A stretch of 64,000 nucleotides of DNA. Origin: Symbiodinium natans (lineage: Eukaryota > Sar > Dinophyceae > Suessiales > Symbiodiniaceae). The translations under genes and the position numbers were made by a program. Shown here piece after piece: positions 28,601 to 35,756 of the stretch (within the stretch, counting starts at the first letter, position 1; each line of letters opens with the position of its first letter). A model generated the notes under the pieces. The model was given only the letters and a program-made list of their open reading frames with translations. It was not told the DNA's origin and made no database searches. The stretch spans positions 439,001 to 503,000 of the forward strand of contig CAJNDS010002635.1 of NCBI GenBank assembly GCA_905221605.1. Reading direction: 5' to 3'.

Positions 28601-31600
28601 GGCAAACTTAACGCTTGTAAACCAGAGGCTCACAAACCGGTTTAGGGTTTAGGGTTTAGGGTTCGTGGGTCCTGAGGGCTACAAAAGCTGCAGCCGGGCC
28701 GCCATAGCCGACTTCAAGTCCATTTCAGCACGGTGGTTTTCCTGCGGCAACAATTGGAGCTCCGGCTTGTTTCTTATCGTAGCTGGGAATGAGGGTTTAG
28801 GGTTTGAGGTTTTTAGGGTTTAGGGTTTAGGGTTTACAGTCCCTTGATCCCTCATCCCAGAGGGTGCTGTCGCAACGTGGGGCAGAGGCCTTCTTGCTGA
28901 GCCAAGTCGAAAGTAGAGTCCACCCAAAGTCCACAACCTGCCAGGTGGCAGCTTAGGGTTTAGGGTTTAGGGTTTAGGGTTTAGGGTTTAGGGTTTAGGG
29001 TTTAGGGTTTAGGGTTTAGGGTTTAGGGTTTAGGGTTTAGGGTGAGGGCACGACTCTTTTCGCTGCATGTCAGGGAGACGATGGAGCGGTAAGCGTAGTA
29101 AACAGCGATTTAAGAAAAAAAACCTGTTCATAAACAAACCCCTCTGTTCCGGTCTTGAATCGCAACGGGTGTCTTCTGGACAGCTCTGCGTGTCTTTGTG
29201 TTTGGCTTGGACCTCAGACTTACGCCATCCTTGGCAAGTGCTCTTGCTGCTCGCTGAGTTAGCCCTTGAAAGGCGAGGACAGCTGTGGAGGGTTTAGGGT
29301 TTAGGGTTTAGGGTTTAGGACCAGACAATCGTGGCAAATGCTCGTGCCACCTTTGAGAGGTTCGAGTCATAGGCGGACAAGGAGAAGCCTATCATGCTCA
29401 CCTCTGACTAAACCCTAAACCCTGAACCCTAACCCTAAACGTTCAAGGAAACAGCAGACCTTGATGTTGATGGTGATGAGGTACTTGGTCCCAATGATGA
29501 CGTATTCGTTAGGAATGAACTCGAACGTTTTGCCATCAGGGTTCTCGTGCGCGACATGGCGAAGTCCTTGGAGAAAGTCCATAGTTGAGCTGCGGATTCA
29601 TGTGGGTCTTTCCAAGGTAGGCCTATAGGCAAAGCCTCCACCCAGCACCACCCCCCCAACCCTCCCACCCCTCTCACCCCCCCCCCCCCCCCCCCGACCC
29701 GCACTCCTCCACCTCATTTGACACAAATTTCCCCGAATGGCAGGCGGTCCGCAAGGCTTCGGATTCTGTTGTGGCCGCGTGCAAATACCCCTAAACCTAA
29801 ACTTACACCCTAAACCCCAAGTACTTCTTGGAGCCGATTATTTGAAGCCTATGCACAACAGAGCCCTGTGTAAGGTTATGCCAGTGGCCTTTCTTTCTTC
29901 CTTCCGTTTCCTCCCTACTTCTGGTCTCCCTTCCCTTCCCTTCCCTTCCTTCCTTTTTTCCTTCCTGTCTCCCTTCTACAAAAGACTTCTTGTTGTTGGT
30001 CACCCCCCCCCCCCCCCAATAATTTCTGGTGATCCCTGCCTCGAGTACCCCCCCCCCCCCTCCCCCCGAAACCCTAAACCCGAAACCCCTAAACCCCCCC
30101 TAAACCCTAAATCCTAGACCCTAGACCCTAAACCCTAAACCCTAAACCCTACACCCAGTTCTTGTGGCGGTCGAACTGTAGGGCCGGCACCGTTCAGGGT
30201 GAAGAGGACCCAAACGAACTGGCCCAGCACCAGGAACACCAGGATCCAGTGCCCCAGATTCCTTGGGTTTAGGGTTTAGGGTTTAGGGTTTAGGTTTTGG
30301 GGTTAAGGGTTTAGGGTTTAGGGTTTAGGGTTTTGGGATCCAGTGCTCCAGATTCCTTGGGGACAAGAAGTAAGAACCCTAAACGGGTTTATGGTTCATA
30401 CTATACCTTAATAGGAATTGAAGTAGTCACCCTAAACCCTCAACCCTAAACCCTAAACCAGGGCCTATGACCCCTACTTTAGGGTCCATTTCGTCCCCAA
30501 GATTCTGCAGGCCCTCCTGTACGGTGCCGCGGTAGGCGTCGCTGAACTGGCGCCGGACCTTGGACCCTAAACCCTAAACCTAAACCCTAAACCCTCAACC
30601 CTAAACCCTCAACCCTAAATCCTAAACCCTAAACCCTAAACCCAAAACCCCAGCCAGGGATGCCTCCCCCCCCCCACCACAAAAAGGGGGGTTAGGATTT
30701 AGGGTTTAGGGTTGACGGTTTAAGGTTTAGGGTTTAGGATTTAGGGTTTAGGGAACAACGCATCAACAAAAAAGGACGAAGTCTGGATGGAATTGTCCTA
30801 CTCGTTTGTTCTTCAATTAACAACTGCATATGGTGATGATAGTGAAAGTGAAAGTGATAGTGATAGTGATAGTGATAGTGATAGTCATAGTGATAGTGAT
30901 AGTTCCCGTGATAGTGATGATGATATTGTAGTGTGTCCTAGTCCTGATCCTTGTGCAGTGCACCAATCTTATTGCAAAAGTATTAGCAAAAAAGAATAAT
31001 AGCAATACTAGCAACAATAGAAATTCAGAATCAAGGATGAACAATTATCTTCTTTGTTTGCTAAATCAGGAATAATAGCAATACTCGCTTCAATAGAAAC
31101 GATAGAAATTCAGAATCAATGATGTTCTTTGTTACCTTACGGGAGCCATAATCCAGACAATGACAATGTAGGTCAGATGGTCCCTCCCACAGACCGGTTT
31201 AGGGTTTAGGGTTTGGGGTTTAGACTAACTGAACCCGGAAAGGGTTTATGGTCCACATACCTTAAGCGGGAGTAGAATAGCATAGGGCATGCGACCCCAA
31301 ATTTTAAGGTTCATGTGGTCCCTCCCACAGAGTTGCCAAGAAACCCTAAACCCCAAACCCTAAAACCTAAACCCCAAACCCTAAGCCCTAAACCCCAAAC
31401 CCTAACTAAACCCCAAACCCTAAACCGAAAACCCAAAACCCTAAACCCTCAAAGCTCTGAGAGAGAGGGGAGAATCGGAGCTCCGTGCGGCCCGTGCCGC
31501 GTTAGCAACTTCGCTCACGGCGCCCGACAGCCCCCAGCGAACCTTCCTCGGGTTTGGGGTTTAGGGTTTGAATTTAGGGTTTAGGGTTTAAGTTTAGGGT

Positions 31601-34265
31601 TTAGGGTTTAAGTTTAGGGTTTAGGGTTAAGTTTAGGGTTTAGGGTTTAAATTTAGGGTTTAGGGTTTAAATTTAGAGTTTAGGGCTTCCGAAATGCCAG
31701 AAAAGGTTTGGTGCAGCTGCATGCTGACTTCCATGATGCGCAACACAAGGCGATCCGGTGCTAGTACGTCAGACCTTGGGGACGAAATGAACCCTAAAAT
31801 TGGGGACATATAGCCTGACTAATATATTTCCTATTGAGGTATATGAACCATAAACCCTTTTGGAGTTCATTTCGTCCCCAAGGGAGTTATAGGGTTCTTA
31901 AGGGACGGGGGGGTCCAAGGCGGGTATGTAACCCAAGATCCCAAAATACTCCCCACTACTCCCCCAAGGCTAGGTAGCTACCCCTCTTGAAGCCCCGTCC
32001 CTAAACCCTAAACCCTAAACCCTAAACCCTAAACCCTAAACCCCTAAACCCTAACCCCCTAAACCCCAAACCCTAAACCCCAAACCCCAAACCCTAAACC
32101 CTTGAACTCCCCTCCCCTAAAGTTCATGAAAGCCGAGCAGCTTCATGTTCATCAGCTGCTCATGGCGGGCCTCAGGGTGTGCCACCCGTCTACAGAGGCC
32201 TTGCGGCTTAGGGGTACCACCCCCCCCCCAAAAAAAAAGAAGAACACAAAAGAGAGAGAGAGAGAGAGATATATATATATATATATACATGTATATATAT
32301 ATATATGTATTTAAGAAACTCAACTCAGAAATATGTATATGTATTATATATATATAATATCAAACAACAGAAGCTCAGAACAACCACCTTGAGCCCGTTG
32401 AACTTTGCCGCGTCTTCCAAAAATGCCCAGGGGCCAAGAAGACCGTGGCCCAGATGCAAATCAAACAGCCGTAGATGCTCTTCACCACCTTCTCCTCACC
32501 AGCGGGCTTTAGGGTTTTTCTAGGGATTTTAGGGGGTTTTAGGGTTTCAGGGCGTTAGGGTTTTAAAGCTCTCTTAAGAAGATTCCGAAATTTTGAGCCT
32601 CTTCTAGAAAAAGGAAATAGGGGCCTACTCCGGGTCCTAGATTCCTATTCAGGTATATGGACCATACCCCTAAACCCTAAACCCTAAACGTTTAGGGGTT
32701 CAGAACTGGTCCTAATGGATTGGGAGGAATGAAACGAACTAAGCGTATGGCTCTCCGGCACTTCCGACGCCGTATGCCACAAAGATGAGAGCCAGAGCAT
32801 GGGGGGGAAACCTTGGGGACCAAATGAACCCCAAAAGGGTTTATGGTTCATATACCTTAGTAGGAATGATAGTAGTCTTGGGGACCAAATGAACCCTAAA
32901 AGGGTTTAGGGTTCATATACTTTAGTAGGAATGATTGTAGTTTTGGGGGGATATGGTCAAATTTTGTTGGGTTCATTTGGGCAACGCGTGGGGCGGTCAT
33001 CTGCGCTCAACGAAGGGTGGGTTTTAGGGTGGCTTCGGGGGGGGCCCTAAACCCTAAACCCTAAACCCTAAACCCTAAACCGTGAACCCTTGAGGGTTTA
33101 GGGTTTCTCTTCGGTCCGTTTTATCCACACCAGGGAAGATGAACGAGTAGATGAGGACGCAGAGGCCCAACAATCCGGGGACGCACATCCACCTCAGATC
33201 AAGGAAAAGTCTGCGGGGATCGGGGTCTTCGGGGTTTAGGGTTTAGGGTTTAGGGTTCAGGGCCCCCCTCACCACCACCGCTCTCCCCCGAAAAGAAGGG
33301 TTTAAGAAGAAAGGAGTTGCCTGAGGGCCAGAAGATCCCCAAAAAACAGGGTTTAGGGTTTAGGGTTTAGGGTTCCTTCGAGTTATAGGGGGTCTCGGAA
33401 ACCTGAACTCTCCTTGCCTTGCAACTCGTGAGATGTGAGTGAGCATGCCAACTCGGTTCAAAGATTCTGCAGTAGAGCGCTCTGCGTGGAGAACCACTTC
33501 AAAAAACCCTACACCCTAAACTCTGGACCTAAACCCTAAACCCTAAACCCTTACCTAAACCCTAAACCCTAAACCCTAAACCCTAAACCCTAAACCCTAA
33601 ACCCTAAACCCTAAACCTACTGGATGGGATGGCTTGGGCTATCTTGTCGGTGTTCGGTCGGTATGTCATTGTCCGCGCGTCGTTGTCTCTGCGTTTCTCT
33701 GGCCAATCTCTGCGTGTCTCCGCGTGTCTCTAAGCGTGCCGGCGTGCGAGTGCGTGTGTCCGCGTGTCCGTGTGTTTTTTGGGTTGTCTCTCTGTCTGCC
33801 TGGCTGCCTGTGTCTGTCTGTCCGTGGGTCTTTCCGTCGGTCTGTCGGTCTGGTCTGTCTGCCTGCCTGTCTGTCTGTCTCTCTCGCTCTTTCTTTCTTG
33901 GGGGCATGGGGGTAAACCCCCGCGCTACTGCGCGCCCCGATCCCGCGTATCCTCGGCTACTTCCTCACGCGCTCTCTCTCTCTGCTCTCGTGAGCCCCTA
34001 AACCCTTATAACCTCTAAACCCCGAAACACCCAAACCCGAAAACCCGAAACCCTAAACCCCTAGCCTGGTGAAGACGTCATAGAAGTGAAAGAATATGTT
34101 TAATGTCCTGTTGGGTTTTATTTATCCCTAAGCCTAAACCCTAAACCCTAAACCCTAAACCCTTCCCAAAGGGGAACACAGTAGCCTGGTGAAGACGTCA
34201 TAGAAGTGAAAGAAGAAGGCGATGCGGCTTCCGGTGTACTGCGCCACAACATCCGAGACGTGCCT
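21709..34265 (-). CDS. Anoctamin (TMEM16)-like membrane protein, multi-exon
   Basis: Minus exons, in order: 34183-34265, 33132-33232, 32375-32505, 32117-32185, 31690-31773, 31455-31550, 30506-30563, 30165-30261, 29440-29592, 28862-28950, 28683-28795, 28206-28395, 27335-27500, 24953-25029, 23360-23480, 22705-22797, 22268-22352 and 21709-21808 (stop). They follow the anoctamin order: YTGSRIAFFFHFYDVFTRLL (start of TM1), a hydrophobic helix (RWMCVPGLLGLCVLIYSF), CLICIWATVFLAPGHFWKTR (TM2), PQENHRAEMDLKSA, then AVKLFAVKFVIFYYPFARLL, SLVVENIVALALLKWSMRTE, WQEITQYMQVVTNFGFVTMW, DARFAYALRRVMP, and RVEDGIGSWAAIMHFVGFIG. Anoctamins are lipid scramblases or ion channels. Calcium-binding residues could not be checked. 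Confidence 0.85.
21808..22046. repeat. Long telomeric tract (TTTAGGG)n
   Basis: About 30 units with one TTTTAGTG interruption, within an intron of the anoctamin-like gene. Confidence 0.95.
22268..22352 (-). CDS. Anoctamin-like exon, C-terminal membrane region
   Basis: Reads VVFHYDTFEGSSMLMKLIAF then VLIE. The position and hydrophobicity fit the last membrane helices of anoctamins. Confidence 0.65.
22705..22797 (-). CDS. Anoctamin-like exon with a membrane helix
   Basis: Reads RVEDGIGSWAAIMHFVGFIG then ITMTTYSASWE. The pattern I-G-x-W followed by a long hydrophobic helix is characteristic of anoctamins. A TA microsatellite (22597-22630) lies nearby. Confidence 0.75.
23258..23370. mobile_element. 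Family A element, partial
   Basis: ACGAACCCTAAACTTGGGTTC to ATTCCTGTTCAGG and TGTGAACCATCAAATCCG, with the right end decayed. It borders the exon at 23.4 kb. Confidence 0.5.
23360..23480 (-). CDS. Anoctamin-like exon
   Basis: Reads DARFAYALRRVMPMTQACFE then LSSLARAFWYPVYAAT. It matches the conserved step between the EIRxDA loop and the IGxW helix. Confidence 0.65.
23620..23745. mobile_element. Family J element, copy 1
   Basis: Outer arms AATTCGAATAGGG and ACTATTCGAACTT are inverted. The interior has CTCAAGGGAATACTAGTAG and ATTCCGACCCCT. A second copy is at 57.6 kb. Confidence 0.6.
24953..25029 (-). CDS. Anoctamin-like exon
   Basis: Reads RRWQEITQYMQVVTNFGFVT then MWPGQYDVVSQ. The Y-x5-NFGFVT-M pattern is a strong anoctamin signature at the start of a pore helix. 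Confidence 0.8.
26112..26226. mobile_element. Family D element, copy 2
   Basis: Arms CCCTAAGGGTCCATGTACCT and AGGTACATGGACCCTTAGGG are perfect inverted repeats. The interior has CCTATTTAGGGACTTTTGGG. Confidence 0.85.
26319..26430. mobile_element. Family A element
   Basis: Left end CCCTGGGGACGAAATGAACC, right end AATTTCGTCCCCAAGG, AG on both sides, with no telomeric insert. Confidence 0.75.
26585..27330. other. Long intron stretch with small ORFs
   Basis: Starts with TA microsatellites (26605-26700). Two abutting minus frames (26812-27057 and 27054-27248) encode serine-rich peptides of 81 and 64 residues, without motif, inside an anoctamin intron. I do not call them genes. Confidence 0.35.
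27335..27500 (-). CDS. Anoctamin-like exon
   Basis: Reads PKNRSPQLVSKVASLVVENI then VALALLKWSMRTEIMNKEQR. The hydrophobic helix followed by a charged stretch fits the cytosolic turn of anoctamins. A second minus frame overlaps but is less hydrophobic. Confidence 0.6.
28104..28203. mobile_element. Family L inverted-repeat element
   Basis: Ends GGGTGGTTGTCAAACTCATG and TCATTTTGACAACCACCCA are inverted. The inner pair TCCCTTTTAGGGTACCC / GGGATCCCAAAAAGGGA is similar. Single copy in the window. Confidence 0.75.
28206..28395 (-). CDS. Anoctamin-like exon
   Basis: Reads AVKLFAVKFVIFYYPFARLL then MLGLHTSKSNLSASEDARKT. It corresponds to the LFxFQFVNYYSSLFYIAF helix of anoctamins. It abuts family L on its 3' side and family D on its 5' side. 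Confidence 0.8.
28473..28590. mobile_element. Family D element, copy 3
   Basis: Arms CCCCTAAGGGTCCACGTACC and AGGTACATGGACCCTTAGGG, with internal ACTTGGGCCC and GGCCCAAGTATAT inverted. Confidence 0.85.
28683..28950 (-). CDS. Two anoctamin-like exons around a telomeric intron
   Basis: 28862-28950 reads QVVDFGWTLLSTWLSKKASA. 28683-28795 reads ATIRNKPELQLLPQENHRAE then MDLKSAMAARLQLL, matching the ENHRTxxEYE motif before the FQFVN helix. The intron between them is TTTAGGG-rich. Confidence 0.7.
28950..29043. repeat. Telomeric tract (TTTAGGG)n
   Basis: About thirteen perfect units in an anoctamin intron. Confidence 0.95.
29440..29592 (-). CDS. Anoctamin-like exon
   Basis: Reads MDFLQGLRHVAHENPDGKTF then EFIPNEYVIIGTKYLITINI and KVCCFLE. 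The frame is closed upstream of CAG/CTCAACTATG, which is probably the acceptor. Confidence 0.65.
29675..30075. repeat. C-tracts and CT-rich low complexity
   Basis: C runs at 29675-29696, 30003-30018 and 30049-30067, plus TTCCCTTCC repeats. A 126-residue plus frame spanning them is low-complexity. Confidence 0.7.
30165..30261 (-). CDS. Anoctamin-like exon with a membrane helix
   Basis: Reads LGHWILVFLVLGQFVWVLFT then LNGAGPTVRPPQE. In frame after the exon at 30506-30563, giving GTVQEGLQN-LGHWILVFLV. Confidence 0.75.
30262..30505. mobile_element. Compound intron: exon-edge copy, telomeric tract and family A element
   Basis: The family A part (30356-30500) has TT on both sides and a telomeric insert at AGTCA / CCAGGGCCTATGACCC. 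Next to it lies a second copy of the exon edge GGATCCAGTGCTCCAGATTCC, separated from the true edge (GGATCCAGTGCCCCAGATTCC) by a TTTAGGG tract. Sense donor GAATC, acceptor AAG/GAATC. Confidence 0.75.
30506..30563 (-). CDS. Anoctamin-like short exon
   Basis: Reads VRRQFSDAYRGTVQEGLQ. The GA-AG join to the next exon is in frame. Confidence 0.65.
30842..30912. repeat. AGTGAT hexamer microsatellite
   Basis: About ten units of AGTGAT. Read as protein it gives an SD repeat, which is not evidence of a gene. Confidence 0.85.
31178..31332. mobile_element. Family A element between copies of GGTCCCTCCCACAGA
   Basis: The element interior (CGGAAAGGGTTTATGGTCC, TACCTTAAGCGGGAG) lies between direct copies of GGTCCCTCCCACAGA at about 31180 and 31317. 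The duplication is longer than 2 bp. Confidence 0.55.
31455..31773 (-). CDS. Two anoctamin-region exons
   Basis: 31690-31773 reads SDVLAPDRLVLRIMEVSMQL then HQTFSGIS, starting at AAG/G of a family A element. 31455-31550 reads VRWGLSGAVSEVANAARAAR. A telomeric tract with AAATTTAGGG variants separates them. Confidence 0.55.
31774..31881. mobile_element. Family A element, compact form
   Basis: Ends CCTTGGGGACGAAATGAACC and GTTCATTTCGTCCCCAAGG, GA on both sides, 108 bp, no telomeric insert. A good reference copy. Confidence 0.9.
31885..31970. mobile_element. Family O element, copy 1
   Basis: GTTCTTAAGGGACGGGGGGG, GGCGGGTATGTAACCCAAG and ACTCCCCACTACTCCC. The same series occurs at 40.77-40.85 kb. 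Confidence 0.55.
32117..32185 (-). CDS. Anoctamin-like exon
   Basis: Reads HPEARHEQLMNMKLLGFHEL between repeats. Its place after the TM2 exon fits the charged loop of anoctamins. Confidence 0.5.
   Translation of the reverse strand: MAHPEARHEQLMNMKLLGFHEL
32217..32325. repeat. C/A/GA/TA microsatellite cluster
   Basis: C run, A run, GA repeat and TA repeat in succession. Overlapping open frames full of YIYI are artefacts. Confidence 0.85.
32375..32505 (-). CDS. Anoctamin-like TM2 exon
   Basis: Reads EKVVKSIYGCLICIWATVFL then APGHFWKTRQSS. The WATVFLxxFWKxxQ string is the classic anoctamin TM2 end. Confidence 0.85.
32812..32985. mobile_element. Family A element with duplicated left half
   Basis: CTTGGGGACCAAATGAACCC occurs at 32814 and again at 32878, each followed by TTCATATACYTTAGTAGGAA. 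The right arm is decayed (GGGTTCATTTGGGCAACG). Confidence 0.65.
33132..33232 (-). CDS. Anoctamin-like TM1 exon
   Basis: Reads NPEDPDPRRLFLDLRWMCVP then GLLGLCVLIYSFIFPGVDKT. Directly follows YTGSRIAFFFHFYDVFTRLL of the upstream exon, as in anoctamins. Confidence 0.8.
33617..34001. repeat. CTGT/CGTGT-rich low complexity
   Basis: Runs of CTGTCTGT, CTGCCTGC and CGTGTGTC. Both strands are open for 80-125 residues because of the repeat. The translated peptides are cysteine/serine or arginine/threonine strings, not proteins. Confidence 0.75.
34061..34215. repeat. Exon-edge duplication flanking an intron
   Basis: TAGCCTGGTGAAGACGTCAT and AGAAGTGAAAGAA occur at about 34062 and again at 34182, perfect over 33 bp. 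Between them lie a CCCTAAA tract and unique DNA. On the sense strand the copy encodes FFHFYDVFTRL. Confidence 0.85.
34183..34265 (-). CDS. Anoctamin-like exon, start of TM1
   Basis: Reads HVSDVVAQYTGSRIAFFFHF then YDVFTRLL, matching the YFGEKIALYFAWLGFYTxxL motif of anoctamins. Confidence 0.8.
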
Positions 34266-34282
34266 TGGTGTTTAGGGGTTTG

Positions 34283-34420
34283 GGTTTAGGGTTTAGGGTT
34301 TAGGGTTTAGGGTTTATAGGGTTTAGGGTTTTTAGGGTTTAGGGTTTAGGGTTTAGGGTTTAGGGTTTAGGGTTTAGGGTTTAGGGTTTAGGGTTTAGGG
34401 TTTAGGGTTTAGGGTTTAGG
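34283..34420. repeat. Telomeric tract (TTTAGGG)n
   Basis: About eighteen units, followed at 34460-34520 by an octamer variant run of GGGTTTTA. Confidence 0.9.
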
Positions 34421-34629
34421 GTCCCTGCCGCAACCGCCCCCCGCCCCACCCTGGTTGATGTAGGGTTTAGGGCTTTAGGGTTTTAGGGTTTTAGGGTTTT
34501 AGCGTTTTAGGGTTTTAGGGTTTTCTATGCGCAGGTGTGCTCCTCAGCATCTCCGTGTTGGAGTTTGGGGTTCAGACAGCGGTGTATTCAATCAGTGTGT
34601 GTGCGTCATAACGCGTCAATGAACAAATC

Positions 34630-34745
34630 AATGGGTCACAAAAATGGACCCAAAAATTGGAGCCGGAGCCATCTATCCTGACTACGATAATTCCTACTAG
34701 TGTACATGAACCATAAACCCTTTTCAGTGTTCATGTAGTCCCCAA
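34630..34745. mobile_element. Family A element
   Basis: AAAATGGACCCAAAAATTGG, TAATTCCTACTAG, ATGAACCATAAACCC and TTCATGTAGTCCCCAAAGG. Ends decayed. Confidence 0.6.
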
Positions 34746-35756
34746 AGGAATAATACAAAACAACTGCAAAAGCGCTATGTAGCAGATGGCAGTCGGTTGG
34801 AGAGCCTTCTGCAAAACTCAAAAAAAGAGGGCGACGTTCGCATGAAATTCGGACGTGTTTTGGCATTAGAAGCGCGTCCTTAAGGGTGCTGTGGCCTTTC
34901 TTCCGAACGAAGCCAGTCAAGCACGTTTCACCTTGTGCTGCTATGTGTGGGGGGATGGAGGGGATGCTGCGGGATGCTTGAAAAGGCCCTGTATAGGGTT
35001 AGGGGAGTACGAGGCTTAATAGCCCACCCCTTCCCTGCAAATAAAACCCCCCGCCCCACGGGGTTGAGTGGTCGGTGAAGTCCTTTCCGCCTTTGCCTGC
35101 CGCGCCGCACCGCGCATCGCGACCCGCCCGTTTGAAGACTTAATGGAGAACCCAACCCCCGAGGGGTTTTTGGGAAAAACTTCTCTCGACTCGTGAGACG
35201 AAAAAACTTCACTAGCGCCCTGCGTGGTTCGGTTTGTCCATTCTGTGACTGTCAGTTTGCTGACCTGAAGCATCAGCGTCTGCTTTATGACAGCTAGCTG
35301 TGGTAGATCTCCACTTGGCGTGTTGTGAATCTTCAACTGACCCATCCGGCAGGCATGTCGCGGCTTTGTGTTCGTGCCTATTTTCGCATTTGGATTTGTG
35401 CAATGCAGAAAGTCTGTGGTGAGTGGGATAGCACCTCGTTTACAAGGCGGGTGTGCACATCTGGCCTAAGCATCACGCGGACCCGTTGTCTAGATCACCT
35501 TGCACTGGAGAGCATCTTCGTGGGCAGGAGGTACGTGGTAACCGTGGCATTTCCCAAAACAGGGCATCCCGAAAACAAGCCATAGGAAGCCCCATAAAGA
35601 GGGTTTAGGAACGCCCGATCCCTTGAACTCTTTACAAGCCCTAAGCCCCTAAACCCCTTATGAGCCCCGAAGGCCTGGACACCCCTCCACATGCCTCCTC
35701 TCAACCCTAAACTCTAAACCCTAAACCCTAAACCCTAAGCCCTGAACCCTAAGTTG

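Noticed and set aside
30787-30999. Ser-Asp repeat protein
   Set aside because: Product of the AGTGAT microsatellite; the reverse frame is equally open.
33617-34001. Cys/Ser-rich ORFs of up to 125 residues
   Set aside because: CTGT-type low complexity keeps both strands open; no conserved pattern.
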